Shown piece after piece: positions 52,734 through 61,917 of a DNA stretch of 64,000 nt; positions within the stretch are counted from its first letter, which is position 1, and every line of letters starts with the position of its first letter. A model generated the notes under the pieces. That model saw nothing but the letters and a program-made list of their open reading frames with translations, was not told the origin of the DNA and made no database searches. Location of the stretch: positions 1 through 64,000 of the forward strand of contig NZ_UHHW01000002.1 of assembly GCF_900460345.1 (NCBI RefSeq), written 5' to 3'. This stretch comes from Trueperella pyogenes. Lineage in GTDB: Bacteria > Actinomycetota > Actinomycetes > Actinomycetales > Actinomycetaceae. Made by a program: the position numbers and the translations under genes.

Positions 52734-54614
52734 TTAAAAGTAGTGTCGTTGTGGCTTCAGCCCTTGGCGGTATTCGCGGTAGGCTTGTTCGGTTGACTCG
52801 ATGCGAGAGACTTGCGCTACCGGCACGTCCCAGTAGGACGATGACGGCGGATTAGGGCCGTAAAGGTCGGTTTGGATGTAGATCATGACGGCGCTGTCCA
52901 TGCCGGTTGCTTGCCGGTAGGCGGCCTTGAATTCGTCGATGGAGGACACGCGCAGGACGGTAATGCCCCACGATTCTGCGTTCTTCGCGATGTCGACCGG
53001 TACCAGCTCGCCGTCGTGGGTGTGCGACCTGCCGCCGCCCATCCGGTAGCGGGTACCGAAGCGCTGCGAGCCGCGCGACTCAGAAAGAGCGCCGATGGAT
53101 GCAAAGCCGTGATTGTCGAGCAGGACGTAGATGATCTTGAGGCCTTCTTGGGCCACCGTTGCCAGCTCCATGGGGAGCATCTGGTATGTGCCGTCCCCGA
53201 CGATGGAGACCACCTCGGAGTTCGGCAGCGCCATCTTGACGCCAATTCCTGCGGGGATCTCGTATCCCATGGTGGAAAACGCATATTCGACGTGGTACTG
53301 GACGGGAGTTTTTGCTTGCCAGAGGGCCTGCAGATCGCCGGGCATAGATCCGGCTGCGTTGATGAGGACGTCGTCGTCGCCCATGAGCTCGTTCAGTGCG
53401 CCGAACACTTCAATCTGAGCGGGGAGCGGGCCATGCCCGAGGTGGGTGAGCTCATCTACTTGCGCCAACCACGCGGCACGTTCGGCAGCAATGCGCTGCG
53501 CGTATCCGGCGCTCACATGGTAATCGGCGAGCATCTCGGTCAGGGCCGCCAGCGCTTCGCGTGCGTCGGCGACCACCATTTCGCCCCCGTTCTTCACCGC
53601 GTCGAAGGCCTTGACGTTGATGTTGACGAAGCGGACGTTCGGGTTCTTGAACTGGGTGCGCGAAGCGGTGGTGAAGTCGGAATATCGGGTGCCGACGCCG
53701 ATGACGAGGTCGGTCTCGTCGGCAAGGTGATTTGCACAGTCCCCGCCGGTCGATCCCACGCCGCCGATAGACTGCGGGTGGTCGCAGTTGATAGCGCCCT
53801 TGCCGGCTTGCGTATCGGCGACGGGAATTCCCGTCGCAGCGGCAAACTCGCGCAGCTCCTCGCTGGCTTGTGAATAAATGACGCCACCGCCGGCGATAAC
53901 CATCGGCTGCTTGGCGTGGCGGATCAACGTGGCTGCGCGGGCCAGGGCGGCCGGCTCGGCCGGTGGTCGGCGAATGTGCCACACGCGTTTAGCAAAGGCC
54001 TCTTCCGGAAAGTCAAAAGCCTCGGCTTGAACATCTTGCGGCATGGCGATAGTGACTGCGCCCGTATCTGCTGGATCAGTTAACGCGCGCATGGCTTGCA
54101 TGAGTGAAGGCAGAAGCTGTTCGGGGCGGTTGATTCGATCGAAAAAGACCGACACTGGCCGGAAGGCGTCATTGACCGAAGTGTCCAGCGTCTGGGCGTT
54201 TTCGATTTGTTGCAGCACGGGATCTGGCGTCCGGGTAGCGAACTGGTCGGAAGGAAAGAGCAACACCGGTAACCGGTTGGTGGTGGCAAGGGCCGCCCCG
54301 GTGACCATGTTGAGCGCGCCAGGCCCAATAGAGGACGTACACATGAAAGTCTGGCAACGGTTCTTGGCCTTAGCGTAGGCGGCAGCCGCATGAACCATGC
54401 CTTGTTCGTTGCGCGGCATGTAATAGGGCATGGAACCGCCGTCTGGCTCGGGATCGAGCTCGTTTTGGAGCAGAGCCTGGCCAAGGCCGGCGACGTTGCC
54501 GTGCCCAAAGATGCCAAATGCGCCTGCGATGAGCCGTTGTTCTACCCCATCGCATTCAGTGTATTGCTGAAGCAGGAAGCGAATGGTCGCCTGTGCAACC
54601 GTAAGTCGAGTCAT
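52734..54614 (-). CDS. iolD: 3D-(3,5/4)-trihydroxycyclohexane-1,2-dione hydrolase
   Basis: A thiamine-diphosphate enzyme of 626 aa that opens the inositol-derived ring to 5-deoxy-glucuronate. It has the N-terminal Glu region (GIFGHGNVAGLGQAL) and the C-terminal ThDP/Mg motif (SIVGDGTYQMLPMELATVAQ). It overlaps iolB by 4 bp. Confidence 0.93.
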   Translation of the reverse strand: MTRLTVAQATIRFLLQQYTECDGVEQRLIAGAFGIFGHGNVAGLGQALLQNELDPEPDGGSMPYYMPRNEQGMVHAAAAYAKAKNRCQTFMCTSSIGPGALNMVTGAALATTNRLPVLLFPSDQFATRTPDPVLQQIENAQTLDTSVNDAFRPVSVFFDRINRPEQLLPSLMQAMRALTDPADTGAVTIAMPQDVQAEAFDFPEEAFAKRVWHIRRPPAEPAALARAATLIRHAKQPMVIAGGGVIYSQASEELREFAAATGIPVADTQAGKGAINCDHPQSIGGVGSTGGDCANHLADETDLVIGVGTRYSDFTTASRTQFKNPNVRFVNINVKAFDAVKNGGEMVVADAREALAALTEMLADYHVSAGYAQRIAAERAAWLAQVDELTHLGHGPLPAQIEVFGALNELMGDDDVLINAAGSMPGDLQALWQAKTPVQYHVEYAFSTMGYEIPAGIGVKMALPNSEVVSIVGDGTYQMLPMELATVAQEGLKIIYVLLDNHGFASIGALSESRGSQRFGTRYRMGGGRSHTHDGELVPVDIAKNAESWGITVLRVSSIDEFKAAYRQATGMDSAVMIYIQTDLYGPNPPSSSYWDVPVAQVSRIESTEQAYREYRQGLKPQRHYF

Positions 54615-55507
54615 AGTGTCTCCTTGGTCAGTGGCATGAATGGTAGGCGGGGGTCAATGTTCTCGCCTTCCCAGGCTTGGCGTTGCCAGGTGTGGACGGG
54701 ATCGTCGGTCATCATCCACACGGAATCTTCGGCTGGTCCGGCCATCACGTTGAGGTAGTACATGTCGTGGCCGGGAGCGGCGACTGACGGGCCATGATAG
54801 CCGTAGGGTACGACGACGGTATCGCCGCTGCGTACTTCGGCGCAGACGTCGATTTCCTTTCCAGGTGAGGAGTAGACGCGTTGCAGGCCAAAGCCAGGGG
54901 TGCGCCGCTGCGGGCCGCCGTCGCGCAGTTCAAAGTAGTAGATCTCTTCGAGGATGCGTTCTTCACCGTTGTGCTCGTCGTGCTTGTGGGGAGGGTAGGA
55001 GGACCAGTTTCCGCCAGGGGTGAGCACCTCGGTGACGAGCAGGTGGGAGGTTTCTACGGCGTTTCCCAGCGCGTAGTTGTTGACTTGGCGTGAGCAGATG
55101 CCGGCACCGCGGATGCCGGAGTTGACTTCGCTTATCGGGCAGTAGCGTACCGGGAGATCTTTGCTGGCTCTGGCTCCGGGAATGGCGAAGCGTCCAGCGC
55201 GGGTCGCCTTCAGCGTGAACCTGGTCTGGCGCGGAATAAAGATGTAGTCAGTGAGCGCCGTAAAGACGCTGCTACGCCCGGCGAGGTGGTAGGTCGCCTC
55301 GGCGAGCGTGACATCGGCTCCAGCGCTCAAGGGCAGCACCAGGATCTCGTCCTCGCCGGTGTCCAGCGAGAGGCTTTCGCCGGCGTCGAGAGCGACAATC
55401 TTGAGGCTGGAATACTCCCAGCCTGCCGTGTCAGCCGTGATATAGGTGTCGAATTTCCCCCGCGCAGTGCTACCTGCGGGTATCACGTATTGTTCGTTCT
55501 GATTCAT
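54611..55507 (-). CDS. iolB: 5-deoxy-glucuronate isomerase
   Basis: Isomerises 5-deoxy-D-glucuronate to 5-dehydro-2-deoxy-D-gluconate. The 298-aa cupin has metal ligands in SYPPHKHDEHNGEERILEE and in VVPYGYHGPSVAAPGHDMYY. It overlaps both neighbours by 4 bp. Confidence 0.92.
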   Translation of the reverse strand: MNQNEQYVIPAGSTARGKFDTYITADTAGWEYSSLKIVALDAGESLSLDTGEDEILVLPLSAGADVTLAEATYHLAGRSSVFTALTDYIFIPRQTRFTLKATRAGRFAIPGARASKDLPVRYCPISEVNSGIRGAGICSRQVNNYALGNAVETSHLLVTEVLTPGGNWSSYPPHKHDEHNGEERILEEIYYFELRDGGPQRRTPGFGLQRVYSSPGKEIDVCAEVRSGDTVVVPYGYHGPSVAAPGHDMYYLNVMAGPAEDSVWMMTDDPVHTWQRQAWEGENIDPRLPFMPLTKETL

Positions 55508-56367
55508 AGCAACTCCACTGCGTTGTCGACTGCTGTTTGGACATCTCCGTCTGGAGGAAAGAGGAGGGAGCGTCCGACCACCAAGCCGCAGACGCCGGGC
55601 AATTTCATCGCCTGCGCCCAGTCGTTGAGGGCCTTGTCAGGGTCGTCCGGCACTTCGCCACCGAGGATGAGAGAAGGAAGGGTGGTGCTGCGCATCACCC
55701 TTTCCATGTCCGCGACGCAAGGAAGCTTGAGCCACGTGTATGCGCTGGTGGTGCCGAGAGCCGAGGCGATAGTAATCGACGTGATGACCGATTCGGGGCG
55801 CAGATCGTTGACGATTTGTTTGCCGTTCCAGGTAGACATGAAAGGCTCAATCATCGTGATTTTTCGGTGCGCAGCCAACGCGTTGACGGCGTGGGAAGTG
55901 GCCTCCAAGACGCCGGGAGTGGCGGGATCTTCCAGGCAGATTCTGGTCAGCGTTTTGCCGCCGTCGAAGTTGTGGGCGGCGATGGCCTCGGGCGTGTAGC
56001 ACCCAAAGCGGTCGTCTATCTCAAAAGTGGAGCCACGTAGCCCGGTGCGATTCATGGATCCGAAGACGAGTTTGCCTTCGAGTGCGCCGAGGAGGGTGAG
56101 GTCTTCGATAAGATCGGCTGTCCCGAGAAAGCCGTCAACACCGGGACGGGAGAGCGCGATCATACAACGTTCCAGGAGCTCGGTCCGGTCGGCCATGGCC
56201 ATCAGATCCGAACCGACGCCGAGTGCGCCGCGGGCGGGGTGATCGCAGGCAATGATCATGAGCTTGCGCCCGTCGGGCATGACACCTGGGGTTCGATCAG
56301 CGAGTGCCTGGGCGATGCGCTTCGGGGAGCGCAGGCGAATACCTGGTAGGTCAGCGATTGTCGTCAT
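55504..56367 (-). CDS. Class I aldolase-like barrel of inositol cluster (Cgl0158 family)
   Basis: A 287-aa TIM-barrel protein related to the Cgl0158/DeoC-type aldolases often found in actinobacterial iol operons. It contains IIACDHPARGALGVG near residue 40 and a barrel strand VFGSMNRTGL. Lying between iolC and iolB, it most probably does the IolJ job, splitting 5-dehydro-2-deoxygluconate-6-phosphate into DHAP and malonate semialdehyde. No classical class II IolJ is in the cluster. Function is inferred from place and fold. Confidence 0.8.
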   Translation of the reverse strand: MTTIADLPGIRLRSPKRIAQALADRTPGVMPDGRKLMIIACDHPARGALGVGSDLMAMADRTELLERCMIALSRPGVDGFLGTADLIEDLTLLGALEGKLVFGSMNRTGLRGSTFEIDDRFGCYTPEAIAAHNFDGGKTLTRICLEDPATPGVLEATSHAVNALAAHRKITMIEPFMSTWNGKQIVNDLRPESVITSITIASALGTTSAYTWLKLPCVADMERVMRSTTLPSLILGGEVPDDPDKALNDWAQAMKLPGVCGLVVGRSLLFPPDGDVQTAVDNAVELL

Positions 56368-57347
56368 TAATTTACTTTCGGATTGGTTTCGGGGTGGGCG
56401 GCCATGAGCTCAAGCACTTCAGCTTCGGTGGCCATCGCCGTCGAACACTCGAGACGCGCAGAGACGATGGCTCCTGCAGTGGAAGCGAAGTGGATGGCCT
56501 TGGGGATGTCCCAGCCGCAGATGAGGGCGTGAATAAGGGAGCCGCCAAAGGAGTCGCCGGCGCCGAGTCCATTGAGGGTGTCGACGTGAGTGACGGGCAC
56601 CTCGATGCGCTCGTCGCGCGTTTTTGCCAGGGTGCCCTTGGGACCTTGTTTGACAATGGCGAGCTTGACGCCGCGTTCCAAAAGGGCGTCGGCAGCGCGA
56701 TCGGGGTCGGTCTCACCCACCGCAATCCGGCATTCTTCCCTGTTGCCGACGGCGACGTTAACGTAATCGAGGATGGCTCCAATTTCGCGTTGGGCAATCT
56801 CCTCGTGTTCCCAGAACATGGGGCGATAGTCGAGGTCGGCAATCGTCCACCCCGTGCTGCTTTGCCGGGCCCGCAAGGCGGCCCAGTGTGCGGACCGAGA
56901 CGGTTCGACAGACAGTCCGGTGCCGGACAGGAGGAAGACCTTGGCGTTGTGGACGGCCTCGGCCGGAACGTCCTTGGAACATAGCTGTAAATCTGGAGCG
57001 GACGGTTCGCGGTAGAAGTAGAGCGGGAAGTTGTCCGGTGGGAAGATCTCGCAGAAGGTGACGGGAGTCTTGAAATGAGAGGTGGTGATGACGAACTCGT
57101 CTGAGACACCGAGTCGACGCATTTCCTGGCGCACAAAGTTACCGAACGGATCGTCTCCGACGCCGGTGATGACCGCTGCTGAGTGCCCCATCTTTGCCGC
57201 TGCTACGGCGACGTTGGTGGGAGAGCCACCCAGGAATTTCCCGAAGGTTTCCACGTCCTCCAGGCCAACGCCTGTTTGTAGGGGGTAGAGATCCACCCCG
57301 GAGCGGCCCATGGTGATGACTTCCGGGTATTGAAATTCACGCGTCAT
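56367..57347 (-). CDS. iolC: 5-dehydro-2-deoxygluconokinase
   Basis: A PfkB-family kinase, 326 aa, phosphorylating 5-dehydro-2-deoxygluconate. It has the N-terminal GGSPTNVAVAAAKMGH and the C-terminal anion-hole GLGAGDSFGGSLIHAL with the catalytic Asp. I chose the ATG at 57347, which has GAAAGGAG upstream, over an in-frame start at 57374. It is first of the minus-strand inositol genes and overlaps the next as TAATG. Confidence 0.92.
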   Translation of the reverse strand: MTREFQYPEVITMGRSGVDLYPLQTGVGLEDVETFGKFLGGSPTNVAVAAAKMGHSAAVITGVGDDPFGNFVRQEMRRLGVSDEFVITTSHFKTPVTFCEIFPPDNFPLYFYREPSAPDLQLCSKDVPAEAVHNAKVFLLSGTGLSVEPSRSAHWAALRARQSSTGWTIADLDYRPMFWEHEEIAQREIGAILDYVNVAVGNREECRIAVGETDPDRAADALLERGVKLAIVKQGPKGTLAKTRDERIEVPVTHVDTLNGLGAGDSFGGSLIHALICGWDIPKAIHFASTAGAIVSARLECSTAMATEAEVLELMAAHPETNPKVN

Positions 57348-57374
57348 TGCGGACTCCTTTCTCACGCATCTCAC

Positions 57375-57403
57375 ATTCTTGCGCCGAAGCGCGCATTTGT
57401 CAA
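57375..57403 (-). promoter_or_regulatory. Predicted promoter of the iolC operon
   Basis: On the minus strand a perfect -35 TTGACA (57403-57398) and a -10 AAGAAT (57380-57375) are spaced by 17 bp. The iolC start is about 30 bp downstream. It is among the best promoter matches in the window. Confidence 0.6.
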
Positions 57404-57416
57404 CTCTATGTTAGGG

Positions 57417-57482
57417 GTTAGAGCTAACAAACACCCTATCGCATCTGCGATTTTTCGCATGGTCGACGAAACTGGGATAGGG
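57417..57482. promoter_or_regulatory. Candidate GntR operators between iolC and its regulator
   Basis: GTTAG-AG-CTAAC (57417-57428) lies just upstream of the iolC promoter. CCCTATC (57434-57440) and GATAGGG (57476-57482) form a wider inverted pair in front of the regulator gene. Either could be the site of the GntR-type protein. Confidence 0.4.
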
Positions 57483-57517
57483 TATTTGTCATGTATTTAG
57501 AAGAAAAGGAGTATGTC

Positions 57518-58288
57518 GTGACAGATACCGACAAGGATTCGTCTCTTGACACCCCATACGTCCTTGATGTGTCCCTGAATCGGCATTCTGCCGAGCCGCT
57601 GTATCAGCAGATTTTCGCGCCCATCGCGCAGCTGATCAAGAGCGGGGGATTGCTGCCAAATCAGCTTCTCGAAGATGAAATTTCGATGGCGCAGCGGCTA
57701 AACATATCGCGGCCGACGGCGCGCCGCGCGCTGCAGGAGCTCGTGGATGCGGGATTGCTTGTGCGTCGGCGCGGCGTGGGGACCCGCGTCACACCGTCCC
57801 ATGTGCATAGACAGCTGGCTTTGACCTCGCTCAACGACGATCTGATCAGGGCTGGTCATACTACGCGCACCGAGGTGCTCAAGTATCAGATTCACTTGGC
57901 CAGCGCGGAGGAGGTCGAGATGCTCAACTGTGCCCTCGACGAGGAGCTCGTGACCGTTCAGCGGCTGAGGTGGATTGACGACCATCCGTTGGCGATCCTT
58001 AACAACACAATTCCGAGTCGGATCGCGCCCACCCTCACCGAGCTGTCGCGGTTCGGCCTCTATGAGTCCTTCAGCAAGCACAACGTTGTTCCTGCGTCGG
58101 CAGTTCAGACCTTAGGCGCCAAGAACGCCACTAAAGCCGAAGCCGATCTCCTTAACGTCGAGCCGGGGATGGCGCTGTTTACCATGCAGCGTACGGCGTA
58201 CGACGCGGAGGGCAAGGTCATCGAGCAGGGCAACCATGTCTACGATGCCCAGCAATACAAGATGACGTTTCCGCTCGCTACCCACTAA
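57518..58288 (+). CDS. GntR/HutC-family regulator of the inositol genes
   Basis: A 256-aa regulator. The N-terminal winged helix (about 30-95) reads PLYQQIFAPIAQLIKSGGLL, then SMAQRLNISRPTARRALQEL. The UTRA effector domain (about 115-250) ends in NHVYDAQQYKMTF. I chose the GTG at 57518, 6 nt after AAGGAG, over the ATG at 57491, which has no ribosome site. It sits between the two divergent halves of the inositol cluster, so it most likely controls both, with an inositol intermediate as ligand. Confidence 0.85.
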   Translation: MTDTDKDSSLDTPYVLDVSLNRHSAEPLYQQIFAPIAQLIKSGGLLPNQLLEDEISMAQRLNISRPTARRALQELVDAGLLVRRRGVGTRVTPSHVHRQLALTSLNDDLIRAGHTTRTEVLKYQIHLASAEEVEMLNCALDEELVTVQRLRWIDDHPLAILNNTIPSRIAPTLTELSRFGLYESFSKHNVVPASAVQTLGAKNATKAEADLLNVEPGMALFTMQRTAYDAEGKVIEQGNHVYDAQQYKMTFPLATH

Positions 58289-58404
58289 AGCCGCCGTCGG
58301 CTAAGCGGGGCGAGGCCGGTGCGACTAGCGCTGCGATGCCCGCATGCCGGCCCACCAGCGACTTTATTCGCCTGCCTAGCTTCGCCCTCGTCACCCTTTG
58401 CCAA

Positions 58405-58419
58405 ATCTGCTGTGCAGAT
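58405..58419. promoter_or_regulatory. ATCTGC-TGT-GCAGAT inverted repeat
   Basis: A perfect 6-3-6 inverted repeat 17 bp upstream of the transaldolase promoter. Its place suggests a regulator site. Confidence 0.35.
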
Positions 58420-58435
58420 ATGTGTGAACAAAGGG

Positions 58436-58464
58436 TTGACATGGTTGCGTCATGTCAGTAACGT
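58436..58464 (+). promoter_or_regulatory. Promoter of transaldolase-iolG-iolE with embedded operator
   Basis: A perfect -35 TTGACA (58436-58441) is followed after 17 bp by a weak -10, TAACGT (58459-58464). Between them lies the perfect 7-7-7 inverted repeat TGACATG-N7-CATGTCA (58437-58457), which overlaps the -35. A protein bound there would block RNA polymerase. The GntR regulator 150 bp upstream is the natural candidate. Confidence 0.6.
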
Positions 58465-58556
58465 ATCCCTCAACGATGCATCGCCAACGACGGCGACTAG
58501 ACGTCACTTTCAGTACTTGCGCTCACGTGAATACTGGTTGAGGAGTACAACATACA

Positions 58557-59636
58557 ATGTCAGAAACATATTGCACAGCGGGCCCGCTACTGACCGCGAG
58601 CCAGGAGTTTCCCACGGTACTGTGGAATGACTCGTCTGATACCGACGAACTGCGTCAATCGATCACCTTTGGCGGTGTGGGAGCGACGTGCAATCCCGTC
58701 ATTGCCTACACCACCATCTCTAAACACCCGGAAATCTGGACTGAACGTATCCGCAAGATCGCCACCGATAATCCCACCTGGGGTGAATCTCGGATCGGTT
58801 GGCAAGCGGTCAAAGATATGTCGGTTGAAGCGGCGAAGCTCCTCGAAGACATTTTCGATAAGACTGCTGGTCACGATGGCCGGCTGTCGGTGCAAACCGA
58901 TCCGCGCCTGCACCGCGACGCGCAGGCATTGGCGGATCAGGCCGAAGAGTTCCACAATTTGGCGAAGAACATTATCGTGAAAATCCCGGCCACGAAGACT
59001 GGCATTGAAGCGATCGAGATGGCTACCGAGCGAGGCGTATCCGTCAACGTCACCGTGTCGTTCTCGGTCGCTCAGGCGGTGTCTGCTGGCGAGGCTATTG
59101 AACGTGGCCTCGAAAAGCGCAAAGCTGCCGGGCACGATATCTCTAGTATGAGTCCGGTTGTCACTATCATGGTGGGACGGCTGGACGATTGGCTCAAGAC
59201 CGTCGTCAAGCGTGACCGCATCTTCGTTGACGCCTCTGCGCTCGAGTGGGCAGGCATAGCGACCGTCAAGCGCGCCTACCAGGTCTTCAACGAGCGCGGA
59301 CTGCGGGCGCGCTTGCTGGTGGCCGCCTTCCGCAATGTGTATCAGTGGAGCGAATTCCAGGGCGGAGACCTCGTTGTCTCGCCACCTTTTGCTTGGCAGA
59401 AAATCATCAACGAGTCCGACTATGAGCCGGTCGAACGCATGAGCTGCGACGTCGAGAGCCACTACATCGAACAGCTGCGCCGCATCCCCGATTTCAACCG
59501 CGCCTACGAAGTGGACGGCATGAGTTGCGAAGAATTCGACACTTTCGGGCCCACCGCCTGCACGCTGCGCCAGTTCTTAGCGGCGGATAACGATCTAGAT
59601 ATGCTCATCCGCGACATCCTTATCCCCGCCCAATAA
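58557..59636 (+). CDS. Transaldolase-family protein of the inositol cluster
   Basis: A 359-aa barrel with transaldolase features: TCNPVIAYTTI near the start, the Schiff-base lysine in NIIVKIPATKTG, and VSVNVTVSFSVAQ. It is longer than short-form transaldolases. GAGGAG lies upstream of the ATG at 58557, and iolG follows 51 bp downstream. Why an inositol operon should carry a transaldolase is unclear; it may serve a side route of a deoxy-sugar phosphate or act as an aldolase. Confidence 0.8.
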   Translation: MSETYCTAGPLLTASQEFPTVLWNDSSDTDELRQSITFGGVGATCNPVIAYTTISKHPEIWTERIRKIATDNPTWGESRIGWQAVKDMSVEAAKLLEDIFDKTAGHDGRLSVQTDPRLHRDAQALADQAEEFHNLAKNIIVKIPATKTGIEAIEMATERGVSVNVTVSFSVAQAVSAGEAIERGLEKRKAAGHDISSMSPVVTIMVGRLDDWLKTVVKRDRIFVDASALEWAGIATVKRAYQVFNERGLRARLLVAAFRNVYQWSEFQGGDLVVSPPFAWQKIINESDYEPVERMSCDVESHYIEQLRRIPDFNRAYEVDGMSCEEFDTFGPTACTLRQFLAADNDLDMLIRDILIPAQ

Positions 59637-59687
59637 CCCCTGGGCGCCATACAACCAATCCCTTACAACGACGTTAGGAAACAAAGA

Positions 59688-60674
59688 ATGATTCGTATTG
59701 GTCTTGTTGGAGCAGGGCGTATCGCCCAGGTACACGCCCGTACCGTTGAAGCTCACCCGGACGCGCAACTTGTGCTCGTGGCAGATCCGTGCGAGAGTGC
59801 GGCGATCGCGTTGGCGGAGAAGTACGCGGTGCGCCACAGCCTTGATCCCGACGACGTCTTTACTGACGAGGAAGTAGACGCCGTCATCATCTGTTCCCCG
59901 ACTCCGCTGCACGTGGATCATATCCTCAAGGCTGCGAAGGCTGGCAAGCCTGCCCTGTGCGAGAAGCCCGTGGCGATGGAGACGGAGACGGTGGAAAAAC
60001 TTATCGAGGACCTCAAGGGCATCGACCACACCACAATGCTCGGTTTCAACCGAAGGTTTGATCCGACCTTTGCCAAGATGCACAAGCTGGTCGAGGACGG
60101 CGCCGTCGGCAATGTCGAGCAGGTGACCATCATTTCCCGCGACCCTGCTGCCCCGCCCAAGGAGTACATCGCGGTGTCGGGCGGAATATTCAAGGACATG
60201 ACCATCCACGATTTCGATACCGCGCGCTTCTTCTTGGGCGACATCGCTTCGGTGTTTGCGGTTGGGCAGAATTTAGATCCAGAGCTCGCGGACACGGGTG
60301 ATTTCGACGCGGCGGTGGTCACACTCACCAATGCCGCCGGTAAGACGGCGACAATCACCAACTCGCGGCACTGCTCGTCAGGATACGACCAGCGCCTTGA
60401 GGTCTTTGGCGACCGGGCGTGCCTTAACGGGGAGAACCTGCGTGCCAATCAAGTGCGAATCTCCAATGCCGAGTACACCGACGCCAAGTGTGTTTACCTC
60501 GATTTCTTCCTCGAGCGCTACGAGGAGGCCTACGCAAACGAACTGGCTGAATTCTTTGCCGCCATTGCAGACAAGCGCAAGCCGACGACGTCGATCGAAG
60601 ACGGCGCTAAGGCATTGCGGATTGCGGAGGCAGCTGAAGAATCAGCTCGCACAGGCAAGGTCGTTTACCTTTAG
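59688..60674 (+). CDS. iolG: Inositol 2-dehydrogenase
   Basis: Oxidises myo-inositol to scyllo-inosose with NAD. The 328-aa Gfo/Idh/MocA protein has IRIGLVGAGRIAQVHA, the EKP motif (ALCEKPVAME) and DMTIHDFDTARFFLG, whose His-Asp are typical of IolG. GGAAAC precedes the ATG. It lies 54 bp upstream of iolE. Confidence 0.9.
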   Translation: MIRIGLVGAGRIAQVHARTVEAHPDAQLVLVADPCESAAIALAEKYAVRHSLDPDDVFTDEEVDAVIICSPTPLHVDHILKAAKAGKPALCEKPVAMETETVEKLIEDLKGIDHTTMLGFNRRFDPTFAKMHKLVEDGAVGNVEQVTIISRDPAAPPKEYIAVSGGIFKDMTIHDFDTARFFLGDIASVFAVGQNLDPELADTGDFDAAVVTLTNAAGKTATITNSRHCSSGYDQRLEVFGDRACLNGENLRANQVRISNAEYTDAKCVYLDFFLERYEEAYANELAEFFAAIADKRKPTTSIEDGAKALRIAEAAEESARTGKVVYL

Positions 60675-60728
60675 CCGCCACAGAATCTGACCCATGACAA
60701 TTTCGTTAAGACTAAAAAGGAGACTTTC

Positions 60729-61592
60729 ATGAAGATTGCAGGAGCCCCGATTAGCTGGGGCGTGTGCGAAGTGCCGAACTGGGGATATCAGCTTTCCCCG
60801 GAGCGGGTGCTTACTGAGATGAAGGAGATCGGGCTGACCGCCACGGAATTTGGTCCACAGGGCTGGTTGCCCGTTGAGCCGGAAGCCCGTGCGCAAGCGA
60901 TCTCGGGCTATGGCCTAGAACCGGTAGGATCGTTCTTTTTGGCGATTATGCATGATCCGGAGGTCGATCCTATCCCCGCAGTAAACGCTGAATTAGACGC
61001 GTTTGAAGTTGCCGGTGGTACCAACCTGATCCTGGCGGCTGATTCGGGTCGAGAGGGCTACGATGCGCGCCCAGTCCTGGATGAGCTTGGATGGGCTACC
61101 TTGTTCACCAACTTATCCCGTATTACGGACGTGGCGGCTGCGCGTGGCGTCACGGCGTCGTTGCATCCACATTGGGGGACGATGGTACAGAACGTGGATG
61201 AAGTCGAGCGGGTGCTGGACAACTCCTCCGTGGGCCTATGCCTGGATACGGGACATCTGGCCTGTGGCGGAGCGGATGTCGTCGAACTGGTGAAAAAGTA
61301 TGCGGATCGCGTGAAGATTGTTCACGCAAAGGACATCCACAAGGACATGACCGACAAGCTGCTGCCGGGTGAGATCACGTGGGGCGAAGGCGTGAAAGCC
61401 GGTATGTTTGCCCCGATCGGCGAGGGGGATATCGACTTCGCAGCCTTGGTGGAGGAACTCGATAGGGTTGGGTTCGATGGCTACTGGGTGCTGGAACAGG
61501 ACATCATGATTGATGGCGAGCCAGCCGAAGGTACTGGTCCGATCCTTGACGCGCGTAAGTCTTTCGAATCGTTGAAGGCGCTCGCGCGCTGA
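60729..61592 (+). CDS. iolE: Inosose dehydratase
   Basis: Dehydrates scyllo-inosose. The 287-aa xylose-isomerase-like barrel starts with the IolE-specific GAPISWGVCEVPNWGYQLS. It has CLDTGHLACGGADVVEL and KIVHAKDIHKDM as metal-site regions. AAGGAG precedes the ATG. It completes the enzyme set iolG-E-D-B-C-A with the aldolase. Confidence 0.92.
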   Translation: MKIAGAPISWGVCEVPNWGYQLSPERVLTEMKEIGLTATEFGPQGWLPVEPEARAQAISGYGLEPVGSFFLAIMHDPEVDPIPAVNAELDAFEVAGGTNLILAADSGREGYDARPVLDELGWATLFTNLSRITDVAAARGVTASLHPHWGTMVQNVDEVERVLDNSSVGLCLDTGHLACGGADVVELVKKYADRVKIVHAKDIHKDMTDKLLPGEITWGEGVKAGMFAPIGEGDIDFAALVEELDRVGFDGYWVLEQDIMIDGEPAEGTGPILDARKSFESLKALAR

Positions 61593-61729
61593 CACCTGGC
61601 CTGCAGCTACCTTGAAGATTACTTGCATTCCACGTAATTCAATGTGCCCGATGCGCTTTCAGTGGAGACAAATGGGTATACAACAGATTGCAAATCGGGC
61701 AAATTGTTAGCTTTGGTAAGTAGTATGTC
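61593..61729. other. Intergenic stretch after iolE
   Basis: No gene and no clear terminator hairpin. It is AT-richer than its surroundings and leads into the promoter at 61730. Confidence 0.4.
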
Positions 61730-61758
61730 TTTACAACAGCGTAGTTGCGGTGTACAAT
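61730..61758 (+). promoter_or_regulatory. Predicted promoter of dehydrogenase-ABC operon
   Basis: TTTACA (61730-61735) and TACAAT (61753-61758) match the consensus at five of six bases each with the ideal 17-bp spacer. The start codon of the dehydrogenase lies 160 bp downstream, so the leader is long and holds an operator-like palindrome. Confidence 0.6.
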
Positions 61759-61761
61759 TGA

Positions 61762-61831
61762 GATTAAGATAACGAGGTTGTTGTCTTGAAAATCTGACAA
61801 GCTTTTCTAAGCGCTTGTCTTTATCTCAATC
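61762..61831 (+). promoter_or_regulatory. LacI-type palindrome within a nested inverted repeat
   Basis: AAGCGCTT (61809-61816), a LacI/GalR-like core, lies inside GACAAGC (61796-61802) and GCTTGTC (61813-61819). Farther out GATTAAGATAA (61762-61772) pairs with TTATCTCAATC (61821-61831) at 10 of 11 bases. So this could be an operator, an mRNA stem, or both. No LacI gene is in the window. Confidence 0.45.
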
Positions 61832-61917
61832 CTTAGAAAAATGCCTAGACGGTGAAATCAGCACGTGTCCAACGATGGATACACGCTGCTTTTGGAGAGA
61901 TAGTGGGGAGTCTGCGC

